A stretch of 64,000 bases of DNA, from assembly GCF_009363855.1 (NCBI RefSeq), contig NZ_CP045423.1, forward strand, positions 3,130,001 to 3,194,000, read 5' to 3'. This DNA is from Microvirga thermotolerans. Lineage in GTDB: Bacteria; Pseudomonadota; Alphaproteobacteria; Rhizobiales; Beijerinckiaceae. Within the stretch, counting starts at the first letter, position 1. Each line of letters begins with the position of its first letter. Positions 17,407 to 25,777 of this stretch are shown piece by piece. Made by a program: the position numbers and the translations under genes. The notes below the pieces were generated by a model. The model had not been told where the DNA came from and ran no database searches. It saw only the letters and a list, made by a program, of their open reading frames with translations.

Positions 17407-18335
17407 GCCTGCGCGTCGTCTTCATGGGAACGCCGGACTTCGCGGTCCCGACCCTTTCGGAGATCGTCGGCCAGGGGCACGAGGTCGTCGCCGTCTATAC
17501 GCGGGCCCCGGCCGCCGCCGGGCGCGGCATGGACCTGCGCCCCTCGCCGGTGCACCGGATGGCGGAGCGGTTCGGGCTTCCGGTCCTGACCCCGAAGACC
17601 CTGCGCACGGAGGAGGCCGCCGAAACGTTCCGCGCCCACGGGGCGGATGTGGCGGTCGTGGTCGCCTACGGCATGATCCTCCCCCGGCCGATCCTGGAGG
17701 CTCCCTCCCTCGGCTGCCTGAACCTCCACGCCTCCCTCCTCCCCCGCTGGCGCGGCGCGGCGCCGATCCAGCGCGCGGTCATGGCCGGGGACGCGGAGAC
17801 CGGGGTCGCGGTGATGAAGATGGAGGAGGGCCTCGATACGGGCCCCGTCGCCATGGCCGAGCGGGTCGCGATCGCGCCGGACACGACCGCCGGCGAACTG
17901 CACGACAGGCTGATGGTCCTCGGCGCCGACCTCATGGTGCGGGCGCTCGCCGCGCTCTCCCGCGGGGCCCTGAGCTTCACGCCCCAACCCGAGGAGGGCG
18001 TCACCTACGCCCACAAGATTTCGAACGAGGAAGCCCGGATCGACTGGGCGAAGCCGGCGCGCGCCGTCCACGACCATGTCCGGGGCCTGTCGCCGTTTCC
18101 CGGCGCCTTCTTCACGGCCGATTTCGGCAGGGGGCCGGAACGGGTGAAGGTGCTGCGCACCGCCCTCGCGGACGGCCGGGGCGCTCCGGGCGCGCTCCTC
18201 GACGGCGAGGGCCTGGTGGCCTGCGGCGAAGGCGCGGTGCGCCTCCTTCAGGTGCAGCGGGCCGGCAAGGGCCCCATGGCCGCCGATGCTTTCCTGCGAG
18301 GCGCGAGGCTGCCCGCCGGGACGAGCCTGGCATGA
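17403..18335 (+). CDS. fmt: Methionyl-tRNA formyltransferase
   Basis: 310 aa enzyme that formylates initiator Met-tRNA using 10-formyl-tetrahydrofolate. The N-terminal formyltransferase fold starts [13 protein letters not shown]. The catalytic region has [19 protein letters not shown] (Asn, His) and [12 protein letters not shown] (Asp). The C-terminal tRNA-binding OB domain begins about residue 205. Start ATG 17403 overlaps def. Functionally paired with def. Confidence 0.98.
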   Translation: MSLRVVFMGTPDFAVPTLSEIVGQGHEVVAVYTRAPAAAGRGMDLRPSPVHRMAERFGLPVLTPKTLRTEEAAETFRAHGADVAVVVAYGMILPRPILEAPSLGCLNLHASLLPRWRGAAPIQRAVMAGDAETGVAVMKMEEGLDTGPVAMAERVAIAPDTTAGELHDRLMVLGADLMVRALAALSRGALSFTPQPEEGVTYAHKISNEEARIDWAKPARAVHDHVRGLSPFPGAFFTADFGRGPERVKVLRTALADGRGAPGALLDGEGLVACGEGAVRLLQVQRAGKGPMAADAFLRGARLPAGTSLA

Positions 18336-18388
18336 CCGCCGCGCGAGAAACCGTCTCCTGCGCCCCCGCCTCCGCGAGGCTCGCCTGA
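18332..18388 (+). CDS. Possible 18-aa small ORF bridging fmt and truA
   Basis: ATG at 18332 overlaps the fmt stop (ATGA) and the frame closes with TGA at 18386-18388, one base before the truA ATG. The encoded peptide is [18 protein letters not shown]. Position alone suggests translational coupling of truA to fmt; no family is recognised and it may be chance. Confidence 0.2.
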   Translation: MTAARETVSCAPASARLA

Positions 18389-18389
18389 C

Positions 18390-19133
18390 ATGCCCCGTTA
18401 CAAGCTCGTCGTCGAATATGACGGCACGCCGTTCACCGGCTGGCAGCACCAGACGAACGGGCTATCGGTGCAGCAGACGGTGGAGGAGGCCATCGCCCGC
18501 TTCGCGGGGGAGACGGTGCGGATCCACTGCGCCGGACGCACGGATTCGGGCGTCCATGCCACCCATCAGGTGGTCCACGTGGATCTCGCCAGGGAATGGC
18601 GGGAGGACACGGTCCGTGACGCCACCAACGCCCATCTGCGGCCACGGCCGGTCGCGATCCTTTCCGCCATGCGGGTTCCCGACACCTTCCATGCCCGCCT
18701 TTCAGCCGTCAGGCGCCATTATCTCTACAGGATCCTCAACCGCCGCTCGCCGCCCGCCCTGGACATCGACAGGGCCTGGCACGTGGCCTGGCCGCTGGAC
18801 GCCGCCGTGATGCACGCGGCCGCCCAGACCCTGGTCGGGCGGCACGACTTCACCACCTTCCGCGCTGCCGAGTGCCAGGCGAACAGCCCCGTGAGGACTC
18901 TCGACAGGCTCGACGTGGAGCGGGTGGGCGACGAGATCCGGGTCTACGCCTCGGCCCGCTCCTTCCTGCACCACCAGGTCCGCTCCATGGTGGGCACCCT
19001 GGAGCGGGCGGGGGCCGGCCGCTGGTCGGTGAGCGACGTGCGCGCCGCCCTCGACGCGCGGGACCGGACCCGTTGCGGGCCCATGGCCCCCTCCATGGGC
19101 CTCTACCTGGTCGGCGTCGATTACCCCGACTGA
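18390..19133 (+). CDS. truA: tRNA pseudouridine(38-40) synthase
   Basis: 247 aa. The catalytic motif [11 protein letters not shown] holds the nucleophilic Asp. [19 protein letters not shown] (N-terminus) and [13 protein letters not shown] are also diagnostic. It isomerises uridines in the anticodon stem-loop of several tRNAs. It follows fmt after 54 nt on the same strand and ends 14 nt from the convergent membrane-protein gene. Confidence 0.98.
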   Translation: MPRYKLVVEYDGTPFTGWQHQTNGLSVQQTVEEAIARFAGETVRIHCAGRTDSGVHATHQVVHVDLAREWREDTVRDATNAHLRPRPVAILSAMRVPDTFHARLSAVRRHYLYRILNRRSPPALDIDRAWHVAWPLDAAVMHAAAQTLVGRHDFTTFRAAECQANSPVRTLDRLDVERVGDEIRVYASARSFLHHQVRSMVGTLERAGAGRWSVSDVRAALDARDRTRCGPMAPSMGLYLVGVDYPD

Positions 19134-19147
19134 GGCGGGAAGCCGAT

Positions 19148-19738
19148 CTAGCTCAGGAGCCCCCGCATGGCGGCGTGGATGAGGCTGTTGAGCAGCACGC
19201 CCGTGGCGACGATGCCGAAGGCGGTGAGCCCGTCGATGCCGAGGGTCGCCTTGGTGGCGAACCACTGCACGCGGAAGACGATGACGAAGAAGGCCAGGCC
19301 GAAGAGCCCGGCCAGCGGCGGCGGCGCCCAGCCGAGGAGCAGCAGGAGAGCCGGCACCGACAGGACGAGCATCGCCATCACGTTGATCCAGTTCGTGACG
19401 ATCACGAACGGGACGTAGCGCCGGGTGAGCCCCAGCTTCCGCGCGCCCCAGATCATCGCCACCGGCAGCGCCAGGAAGCTCGCGACCTGCCCGAGGGCGA
19501 CGACGAGGTCGATCCGGAAGCTGTCGAGCAGGGGATGGTCCGGGACGAGCAGGCCGAGGCGCAGCCGCTCGAAGGCGACCGCTACGATATAGGCGGGAAG
19601 CGTGAGCCAGATCGCCGCGAACGAGCGCCAGAACCCCCGCTCGCTCATGTCGAACGCCTTGAGCCCCTCGACCCGACTGTTGAGGAGGTCGAGGGTGCCT
19701 TTGAACGAGCGATTCACTTCGTCGGCGGTGACGATCAT
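19148..19738 (-). CDS. Uncharacterised multi-pass membrane protein
   Basis: 196 aa with about five hydrophobic segments (IWLTLPAYIVAVAF; LVVALGQVASFLALPVAMIWG; VIVTNWINVMAMLVLSVPALLLLLG; LAGLFGLAFFVIVFRVQWF; LTAFGIVATGVLLNSLIHAA). The amphipathic start, with a loop NRSFKGTLDLLNSRVEGLKAFD, and overall shape recall YIP1-like or other small integral proteins often found near dapE in rhizobia; I cannot name the family with confidence. ATG at 19738 with CGGAG upstream. Same strand as dapE, 130 nt away. Confidence 0.75.
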   Translation of the reverse strand: MIVTADEVNRSFKGTLDLLNSRVEGLKAFDMSERGFWRSFAAIWLTLPAYIVAVAFERLRLGLLVPDHPLLDSFRIDLVVALGQVASFLALPVAMIWGARKLGLTRRYVPFVIVTNWINVMAMLVLSVPALLLLLGWAPPPLAGLFGLAFFVIVFRVQWFATKATLGIDGLTAFGIVATGVLLNSLIHAAMRGLLS

Positions 19739-19868
19739 GGGCAGAGCTCCGGGGAGATCGTTGCCCACCAAGAACCGGCAAATTCCGCGAACGGTTCCGG
19801 GAAATATCGACTTTGGTCGGACGCTGCGACGCTTCGTCCCCGGCTTCCCGGATGGGCGAGACGGGCGG

Positions 19869-21029
19869 TCAGGCCGGGAAATAGGCCTCCAGCACCTTCC
19901 GGTAGATGGCGGCGAGGCGATCGAGGTCGGCCACCGCGACCCGCTCGTCGACCTGGTGCATGGTCTGGCCCACCAAGCCGAACTCGACCACGGGACAGTG
20001 CCGGACGATGAAGCGGGCGTCGGACGTGCCGCCGGTGGTGGAGAGCTTCGGCCGGATCCCGGTCTCGGCCTCGACCGCATCGGCGACGAAGCGCACGAAG
20101 TCGTTCGGCTCGGTGAGGAACGCGACCGCATTGGTCGGCTCCATGGTCAGGGTGTAGCGCACCGCGTTGCCCGCCGCCTCCCGCAGGCGGCGGGCGATCT
20201 CCCCCTCGAGGCTCTCCGGCGTCCAGAGGTCGTTGAAGCGGATGTTGAAGGTGGCTCTCGCCGCCGCCGGGATCACGTTGGAGGCGGGATTGCCCACGTC
20301 GACCGTCGTCACCTCGAGGTTCGAGGCGTCGAAATGCGCGGTGCCGGAATCGAGGGGCTTCGCGACGAGCGCGCCGAGCAGCCGCAGGAGGTGCGGGATC
20401 GGGTTGTCCGCGAGGTGCGGATAGGCCACGTGCCCCTGCTTGCCCTCGACCGTCACGTGCCCGGTGAGGGAGCCGCGCCGGCCGATCTTGATCATGTCGC
20501 CGAGCCGCTCCGGGTTGGTGGGCTCGCCGAGGATGCAGGCATCGAACCGCTCGCCGCGGGCCTTCGCCCAGTCGAGGAGCTTCACGGTGCCGTTGACGGC
20601 GGGCCCCTCCTCGTCGCCCGTGATGAGGAAGCCGATGGAACCCGGAAAATCCGGCCGCTCTCGGATGAAGGCGAGCGCCGCCGCCATCATGCAGGCGATG
20701 CCGCCCTTCATGTCCACCGCGCCGCGCCCGTGAAGCTCGCCGCCGTCGATCTCGCCGCCGAACGGATCGTGCCGCCAGCGGGCACGGTCGCCGGGCGGGA
20801 CCACGTCGGTGTGGCCCGCGAAGAGCAGGTAGGGCCTGCCCGAGCCGGAGCGGGCATAAAGGTTCTCCACGTCCGGCGTGCCGGGCTCGGAGAAGACGGG
20901 CCGGTGCACTTCGAAGCCCGCTTCGCGCAGGACGCCCTCGATGAACGCGAGCGCCCCGCCCTCTTCGGGCGTCACGGAGGGGCAGCGGAGGAGGGACTGG
21001 GCGAGGGATAGCGGTGTATAAATCGTCAT
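19869..21029 (-). CDS. dapE: Succinyl-diaminopimelate desuccinylase
   Basis: 386 aa M20-family di-zinc hydrolase that releases LL-diaminopimelate for lysine and peptidoglycan synthesis. Metal and catalytic residues lie in [12 protein letters not shown] (His, Asp), [10 protein letters not shown] (Asp), TGDEEGP (Glu-Glu), CILGEPTN (Glu) and the late His of GQTMHQVDE. The lid/dimer domain is in the middle (about 180-290). ATG at 21029 overlaps the stop of the DUF805 gene by 4 nt, so it is read from a dapD-DUF805-dapE transcript. Confidence 0.97.
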   Translation of the reverse strand: MTIYTPLSLAQSLLRCPSVTPEEGGALAFIEGVLREAGFEVHRPVFSEPGTPDVENLYARSGSGRPYLLFAGHTDVVPPGDRARWRHDPFGGEIDGGELHGRGAVDMKGGIACMMAAALAFIRERPDFPGSIGFLITGDEEGPAVNGTVKLLDWAKARGERFDACILGEPTNPERLGDMIKIGRRGSLTGHVTVEGKQGHVAYPHLADNPIPHLLRLLGALVAKPLDSGTAHFDASNLEVTTVDVGNPASNVIPAAARATFNIRFNDLWTPESLEGEIARRLREAAGNAVRYTLTMEPTNAVAFLTEPNDFVRFVADAVEAETGIRPKLSTTGGTSDARFIVRHCPVVEFGLVGQTMHQVDERVAVADLDRLAAIYRKVLEAYFPA

Positions 21030-21430
21030 GCTGGCACAGGTTCAGGAGGTGGCTTCCGAGCAGGACCATAATGGTTCGGCCCTTTTGTGCCAGCCATAAT
21101 CAGTAACTCGACCATGTGTTCGATGGAAACCGCCAGGAGCCCAACAAACAAAGGATGGAATATGGCCGAGGCCACGAACAGAATGCAGAAGATGCTCACG
21201 CGCCAACCTGTACGGTTCCGATCATGAAACCGCTTCACTTGCAGCGCTGTGCACGAGACAGCCGCCACCAGAACAATGAGTGTCGAAGGTGAGAAGCTAA
21301 ACCAGACCGAATTGAGATGGACTGTAAACGTGACGGTCAGCACTACCGCCCAGAACAGGATGCCATAGAAGAACTGAAGCCGACCGATGCGTCCGCGGAA
21401 GCTGAAGAAAAATCTCAATATTGCCCACAT
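21026..21430 (-). CDS. DUF805 family membrane protein, atypical base composition
   Basis: 134 aa from the ATG at 21430 (TTG at 21439 would add three residues). The DUF805 pattern is clear: [20 protein letters not shown] at the start, three or four membrane segments, the [12 protein letters not shown] motif and a C-terminal [10 protein letters not shown]. Function unknown. The gene is visibly AT-richer than its neighbours (about half G+C) with codons such as AAA, TTT and ATA rare elsewhere here, which suggests recent acquisition. It sits between dapD and dapE and overlaps dapE by 4 nt. Its start abuts a perfect 16-bp hairpin. Confidence 0.88.
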   Translation of the reverse strand: MWAILRFFFSFRGRIGRLQFFYGILFWAVVLTVTFTVHLNSVWFSFSPSTLIVLVAAVSCTALQVKRFHDRNRTGWRVSIFCILFVASAIFHPLFVGLLAVSIEHMVELLIMAGTKGPNHYGPARKPPPEPVPA

Positions 21431-21468
21431 ATCTGCCAAGCCCAGAAAGTCACTGGGCTTGGCAGATA
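21430..21468 (-). repeat. Perfect 16-bp inverted repeat over the DUF805 start region
   Basis: TATCTGCCAAGCCCAG (21430-21445), a 7-base loop and CTGGGCTTGGCAGATA (21453-21468) with no mismatch. It lies 13 nt after the dapD stop. On the minus-strand transcript the 3' arm ends exactly at the DUF805 ATG and contains the alternative TTG start. No T tract follows, so it is not a standard terminator. Confidence 0.92.
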
Positions 21469-21480
21469 TAATGTTTCAAA

Positions 21481-22332
21481 TCAATCCCTCAACAGCTCGT
21501 TGATGCCCGTCTTGGCGCGGGTCTGCGCGTCGACGCGCTTCACGATGACGGCGCAGGAGAGGGACGGGCCCGGAGAGCCGTCGGGCAGCGGCTTGCCGGG
21601 GAGCGTGCCGGGGACGACCACCGAATAGGGCGGAACCTTGCCGACGAAGACCTCGCCGGTGTTGCGGTCGACGATCTTGGTGGAGGCGGAGATGAAGACG
21701 CCCATGGAGAGCACGGAGCCCTCCCCCACCACGACGCCCTCGACCACCTCCGAGCGGGCGCCGATGAAGCAGTTGTCCTCGACGATGGTAGGATTGGCCT
21801 GGAGCGGCTCCAGCACGCCGCCGATGCCGACGCCGCCGGAGAGATGCACGTTCCTGCCGATCTGCGCGCAGGAGCCGACCGTCGCCCAGGTGTCGACCAT
21901 GGTGCCCTCGTCCACATAGGCGCCGAGATTGACGAAGGAGGGCATCAGCACCACGCCGGGCGCGATGTAGGCGCCGCGCCGCACGGTGCAGTTCGGGACG
22001 GCGCGGAAGCCGGCCTGCCTGAACTCGCTCTCCGTCCAGCCGTCGAACTTGGAGGGCACCTTGTCCCACCACACCGCCTCGCCCGGGCCGCCCTTGATGA
22101 TGCCCATGTCGTTGAGGCGGAAGGACAGCAGCACCGCCTTCTTCAGCCACTGATGCACCTGCCATTCGCCGCCGGTCTTCTCGGCGACGCGGGCCCGGCC
22201 GGAGTCCAGAAGGTGGATCGCCTCTTCCACGGCCTCGCGCACGGCACCCGCGGTGCCGGGGCTCACATTGGCCCGGTCCTCCCAGGCGGCGTCGATGGTG
22301 CGGGCAAGATCGGCGAGATCGGTATGGGACAT
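21481..22332 (-). CDS. dapD: 2,3,4,5-tetrahydropyridine-2,6-dicarboxylate N-succinyltransferase
   Basis: 283 aa. The N-terminal helical domain ([19 protein letters not shown]) is followed by a left-handed beta-helix of hexapeptide repeats ([43 protein letters not shown]) and a C-terminal strand with [12 protein letters not shown]. It uses succinyl-CoA to trap the open-chain form in the succinylase branch of lysine/DAP synthesis, upstream of dapE in the pathway and in the transcript. ATG at 22332; no strong Shine-Dalgarno. Confidence 0.97.
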   Translation of the reverse strand: MSHTDLADLARTIDAAWEDRANVSPGTAGAVREAVEEAIHLLDSGRARVAEKTGGEWQVHQWLKKAVLLSFRLNDMGIIKGGPGEAVWWDKVPSKFDGWTESEFRQAGFRAVPNCTVRRGAYIAPGVVLMPSFVNLGAYVDEGTMVDTWATVGSCAQIGRNVHLSGGVGIGGVLEPLQANPTIVEDNCFIGARSEVVEGVVVGEGSVLSMGVFISASTKIVDRNTGEVFVGKVPPYSVVVPGTLPGKPLPDGSPGPSLSCAVIVKRVDAQTRAKTGINELLRD

Positions 22333-22411
22333 GGGATCGGCTCGAAGGCTTCGGAGGAATGCGGAGAGGCCTGCTTAGCAACGGCGGCCGGGCCTGTCAC
22401 CTGATCATGAA

Positions 22412-22556
22412 GCGTCATTCCGGGGCGCCGGAGGCGAACCCGGAATCCATAGACGCCCGCGCTGAAGAAGGCGGCACAACGGCTTCCCCCTGCAGCCCTT
22501 TCCGGGACTTCATGGTTATGGGTTCCGGGCTCCGCTGCGCGGCCCCGGAACGACGG
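22412..22556. repeat. Long imperfect palindrome (Rhizobiales-type intergenic repeat)
   Basis: The left arm starts GTCATTCCGGGGCGC and ends GAACCCGGAATCCATA; the right arm is ATGGGTTCCGGGCTC to GGCCCCGGAACGAC. The arms (about 40 bases) are near-complementary and bracket about 60 bases. It fills the gap between dapD and recR. This sequence type is scattered between genes in many Rhizobiales genomes (from memory, not searched). Confidence 0.75.
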
Positions 22557-22566
22557 GGCGGAGCCT

Positions 22567-23172
22567 CTAGAACGCCGTCCGTTGGCGGATCGCCGCCGAG
22601 AGGGTGCCCTCGTCGAGATAGTCGAGCTCGCCGCCCACCGGCACGCCGTGGGCGAGCCGCGTCACCTTCACCGGCAGGTGGGCCAGGAGTTCGGTGATGT
22701 AGTGGGCGGTCGTCTGACCGTCGACGGTGGCGTTGAGGGCGAGGATCACTTCCGCGACGCCCGGCTCGGAGGCGCGGGCGACGAGCCGGTCCAAGTTGAG
22801 GTGTTCGGGCCGCACGCCGTCGAGGGGCGAGAGCACGCCGCCGAGCACGTGATAGCGGGCGTTGACGGCCCCCGAGCGCTCCAGCGCCCAGAGGTCCGAC
22901 ACGTCCTCCACCACCACGAGGATGGAGGCGTCGCGGCGCGGGTCGCGGCAGATGGTGCAGGGATCGGAGGTATCGACGTTGCCGCAGGACGAGCACACGA
23001 CGATGCGCTCGTTGGCGACGCGCATGGCCTCGCTCAGGGGGTTGAGCAGCGTGTCGCGCTTCTTGATGAGGTGCAGGGCGGCGCGCCGGGCCGAGCGAGG
23101 ACCAAGGCCCGGCAGGCGGGCCAGGAGCTGGATCAGGCGTTCGATCTCGGGACCGGCGACGTTCTGGGCCAT
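22567..23172 (-). CDS. recR: Recombination mediator RecR
   Basis: 201 aa. The helix-hairpin-helix ([17 protein letters not shown]) is followed by a four-cysteine zinc finger ([16 protein letters not shown]) and a Toprim domain with [13 protein letters not shown] and the Walker-B-like [13 protein letters not shown]. It acts with RecF and RecO at ssDNA gaps. It lies 9 nt after ybaB in the dnaX-ybaB-recR operon with AAGGA upstream. Confidence 0.98.
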   Translation of the reverse strand: MAQNVAGPEIERLIQLLARLPGLGPRSARRAALHLIKKRDTLLNPLSEAMRVANERIVVCSSCGNVDTSDPCTICRDPRRDASILVVVEDVSDLWALERSGAVNARYHVLGGVLSPLDGVRPEHLNLDRLVARASEPGVAEVILALNATVDGQTTAHYITELLAHLPVKVTRLAHGVPVGGELDYLDEGTLSAAIRQRTAF

Positions 23173-23181
23173 CGAGGATCC

Positions 23182-23502
23182 TTAGAAGAGCTTCAGTCCC
23201 GGAGGCAGCGGCAGGCCCCGGGTGAGCTCCGCCATCCGCTCCTGGGCGGCCCGCTCCGCCTTGGCGCGGGCGTCGTTCATGGCGGCGACGATGAGATCCT
23301 CGAGAATCTCCTTCTCGTCGGGGTTCATGAGGGACGGATCGATGCTGATCGCCTTCAGGGCGCCCTTGCCCGTCACCTTCACGGTCACGACGCCGCCGCC
23401 GGCGGTGCCCTCGACCTCCACGTTGTCCAGGGCGGCCTGGGCGTCCTGCAGCTTCTGCTGCATGGCCTGGGCCTGCTTCATCAATCCCATGATGTCCTTC
23501 AT
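23182..23502 (-). CDS. ybaB: YbaB/EbfC family nucleoid-associated protein
   Basis: 106 aa. MKDIMGLMKQAQAMQQKLQ begins the N-terminal helix, and VEVEGTAGGGVVTVKVTGKG is the family core strand; the conserved DLIVAAMNDA helix and a Pro/Leu-rich tail follow. It binds DNA as a dimer. ATG at 23502, ten bases after the dnaX stop; upstream in-frame residues overlap dnaX and lack family support. Confidence 0.95.
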   Translation of the reverse strand: MKDIMGLMKQAQAMQQKLQDAQAALDNVEVEGTAGGGVVTVKVTGKGALKAISIDPSLMNPDEKEILEDLIVAAMNDARAKAERAAQERMAELTRGLPLPPGLKLF

Positions 23503-23512
23503 GACGGTCTCC

Positions 23513-25342
23513 TCAATCCAGGTCGTCGTCGGCCTCGGTCTCGTGGGCCGCCATCGCATCCGCCTCGCCGAGGATCCCGGTCTCCGCATCGGAGGCCTGC
23601 TCGTCGGGCTTGCGCTCGATCACGTTGACGATCTGCGCACCGGGAAACTTGGCGAGGACCGCCTGGACCAGGGGATGGCTGGCCGCTCCCTCCCGGCGCT
23701 CGCGCTCGGCGGCGAGCGCCTGCTCGTGGAGGGTCGGCGCGCCCTGCTCCGTGGACAAGGCGACCATCCAGCGCTGGCCGGTCCATTGCTGGAGCGCGCG
23801 GGCAAGGTCGTTGGCGATGGTGCGGCTTCCGCCTTCGGCGAGGCTCAGCTCGATGCTGCCCTCCTCGAAGCGGACGAGGCGCACCTCCCGCTCGAGGGCG
23901 GCCTTGAGCACGATTTCCCGCTTCTCCCCGGCCAGGGCGACCACGTCCTCGAAGCGCCGGAGGCGGACGGCGGGCGCCGCACTCCGGACATCGGGCCGCG
24001 GCTGCGGACGGGGCTGGGACGAGGCCAGGGCCATGTTGCCCGACGAGGTCGGAGGCGAGGCGGACGAGGACGAGGGCGATGCCGGAGCGGGGCCGCCGGC
24101 GGGCAGCGGCGTGCCGTCGCGCAGGGCGCGCAGGGCCTCGTCCGGGGTCGGCAGGTCGGCGGCATAGGCGAGGCGCACCAGCACCATCTCGGCCGCGGCG
24201 ACGGGCCGGTTGGAGCCCTGAACCTCGGGAATGCCCTTCAGGAGGATCTGCCAGGCGCGGGACAGGGCGCGCACCGGAAGCCCGCGGGCGAAATCGAGGC
24301 CGCGGCTCCGCTCCGCCTCGGAGAGGGCGGGATCCTTCGCCGCCTCGGGAATGAGCTTGAGCCGGGTAACCGTGTGGGAGAACGCGGCGAGGTCCGAGAG
24401 GACGACGGCCGGGTCCGCGCCCGAATCGTACTGCGTCCGCAGGTTCGCGAAGGCCGCTGGCACATCCCCGCGCATGACCGCCTCGAACAGGTCGATGACC
24501 TGGGTGCGGTCGGCGAGCCCCAGCATGTCCCGCACGGTCTCGGCCTTCACGACGCCCGCCCCGTGGGCGATGGCCTGGTCGAGCAGGGAAAGCGAGTCGC
24601 GGGCCGAGCCTTCCGCCGCGCGGGCGATGGCGGCGAGCGCCTCCTGCTCCGCCCGGACGCCCTCCGCCTCGCAGATGCGGGCGAGATGCGCCACGAGCTT
24701 GTCGGCGTCGATGCGGCGCAGGTCGAAGCGCTGGCAGCGGGACAGGATGGTGACGGGGACCTTGCGGATCTCGGTGGTGGCGAAGATGAACTTCGCGTGG
24801 GGAGGCGGCTCCTCGAGGGTCTTCAGGAAGGCGTTGAACGCCTTCTCCGAGAGCATGTGCACCTCGTCGATGATGTAGACCTTGTAGCGGGCCGAGACCG
24901 GCGAGTAGCGGATGCCGTCGATGATCTGGCGGACGTCGTCGATGCCCGTGTGGGAGGCGGCGTCCATCTCCAGCACGTCCACGTGCCGGGATTCCATGAT
25001 CGCCTCGCAATGGACGCCCAGGGCCGGCATGTGGATGGTCGGCCCGCCGCCCCCGTCGGCCGTCTGGTAGTTGAGGCCGCGGGCGAGGATCCGGGCGGTC
25101 GTGGTCTTGCCGACGCCCCGGACGCCGGTGAGCATCCAGGCCTGGGGGATCCGGCCCGTCTCGAAGGCGTTCGAGAGGGTGCGGACCATGGCCTCCTGGC
25201 CGATCAGGTCGTCGAAGGTGCGGGGGCGGTACTTGCGGGCGAGGACGCGATAGGCGCCCTGGGCGGGCGGGGCCGGCGCAGGAGGAAAGCCCGGCAGAGC
25301 CGGCTCGTCGTTCGGGGGCGTGCCAGCTGTGGTTTCGTCCAT
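23513..25342 (-). CDS. dnaX: DNA polymerase III subunit gamma/tau
   Basis: 609 aa clamp-loader ATPase. An Ala/Pro-rich N-terminal extension (about 1-28) precedes the AAA+ module: Walker A GVRGVGKTTTARILA, Walker B YIIDEVHML, the SRC sensor (ILSRCQRFDLRR). The zinc-finger segment of enterobacterial DnaX (four cysteines) is replaced by a PTIHMPALGVHCEAIMESRH stretch with one cysteine, the alphaproteobacterial form. A Pro/Ser linker near 385-430 leads to the tau C-terminal region. No obvious slippery heptamer was noticed. ATG 25342 is preferred to a TTG nine bases upstream. The SRP RNA gene lies just upstream. Confidence 0.96.
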   Translation of the reverse strand: MDETTAGTPPNDEPALPGFPPAPAPPAQGAYRVLARKYRPRTFDDLIGQEAMVRTLSNAFETGRIPQAWMLTGVRGVGKTTTARILARGLNYQTADGGGGPTIHMPALGVHCEAIMESRHVDVLEMDAASHTGIDDVRQIIDGIRYSPVSARYKVYIIDEVHMLSEKAFNAFLKTLEEPPPHAKFIFATTEIRKVPVTILSRCQRFDLRRIDADKLVAHLARICEAEGVRAEQEALAAIARAAEGSARDSLSLLDQAIAHGAGVVKAETVRDMLGLADRTQVIDLFEAVMRGDVPAAFANLRTQYDSGADPAVVLSDLAAFSHTVTRLKLIPEAAKDPALSEAERSRGLDFARGLPVRALSRAWQILLKGIPEVQGSNRPVAAAEMVLVRLAYAADLPTPDEALRALRDGTPLPAGGPAPASPSSSSASPPTSSGNMALASSQPRPQPRPDVRSAAPAVRLRRFEDVVALAGEKREIVLKAALEREVRLVRFEEGSIELSLAEGGSRTIANDLARALQQWTGQRWMVALSTEQGAPTLHEQALAAERERREGAASHPLVQAVLAKFPGAQIVNVIERKPDEQASDAETGILGEADAMAAHETEADDDLD

Positions 25343-25389
25343 CGGCTGCAAAACTGGAAAAGACGGGGCCGCCGCGCGAAGCGCCGGGG

Positions 25390-25485
25390 TGGGAGGCTGG
25401 ACGAAGACCCGTTCGGTCTCGTTAGGGCTGCTTCCTTCCGGACCTGACCCGGTTGGCGAGTGAGACGTCCCTCGCCAACCTCCCA
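25390..25485 (-). ncRNA. ffs: Small bacterial signal recognition particle RNA (4.5S RNA)
   Basis: Minus-strand RNA of about 95 nt. The apical domain has the hallmark GGTCAGGTCCGGAAGGAAGC, which binds Ffh. The ends pair: GGGAGGTTGG at the 5' end (from 25484) with CCAGCCTCCC at the 3' end (to 25391). A second stem GTTGGCGAGGG / CTCGCCAAC lies between. It sits directly upstream of dnaX, a common place in alphaproteobacteria. The 5' end is set from a promoter match. Confidence 0.95.
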
Positions 25486-25490
25486 GGGCC

Positions 25491-25519
25491 TATATGGAAC
25501 CTTCGGACCCGGAACGCAA
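25491..25519 (-). promoter_or_regulatory. Promoter of ffs
   Basis: On the minus strand TTGCGT (25519-25514), exactly 17 bases, then CATATA (25496-25491), placing the start six or seven bases downstream at the GGGAGG that forms the RNA 5' end. Confidence 0.6.
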
Positions 25520-25777
25520 GCGCGCCGATGCCGCAATGGGCCCCTGCCCCGGTAGATCCTGGAGGCCTCGGGGAGCGCGGGAGAACTCTCCCCCTCGCGA
25601 AGCTCCGACCTTCGCGGGCCGCGTCACCCGGCCCCTCCCCGCCCGGGAAGGAGCCGGAGGCGGGCGTGGGCGCGCCGTTCCGGGCGTCGCCGCTCCCCCA
25701 CCCTGGCCCTCCTCCCCAAGGGGGCGGGAAACAGGTCGCGCTGCCCCGTCGTTCCGGAGAGCGCCTATGCTCTCCCG
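25497..25777. other. 281-bp gap between ffs and chrA
   Basis: No gene is supported. The part at 25690-25735 (CCCACCCTGGCCCTCCTCCCC, then AAGGGGGCGGG) forms an imperfect hairpin and resembles GC-rich intergenic repeats common in rhizobia; it may serve as the chrA terminator. Short open frames here have no start signals. Confidence 0.5.
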
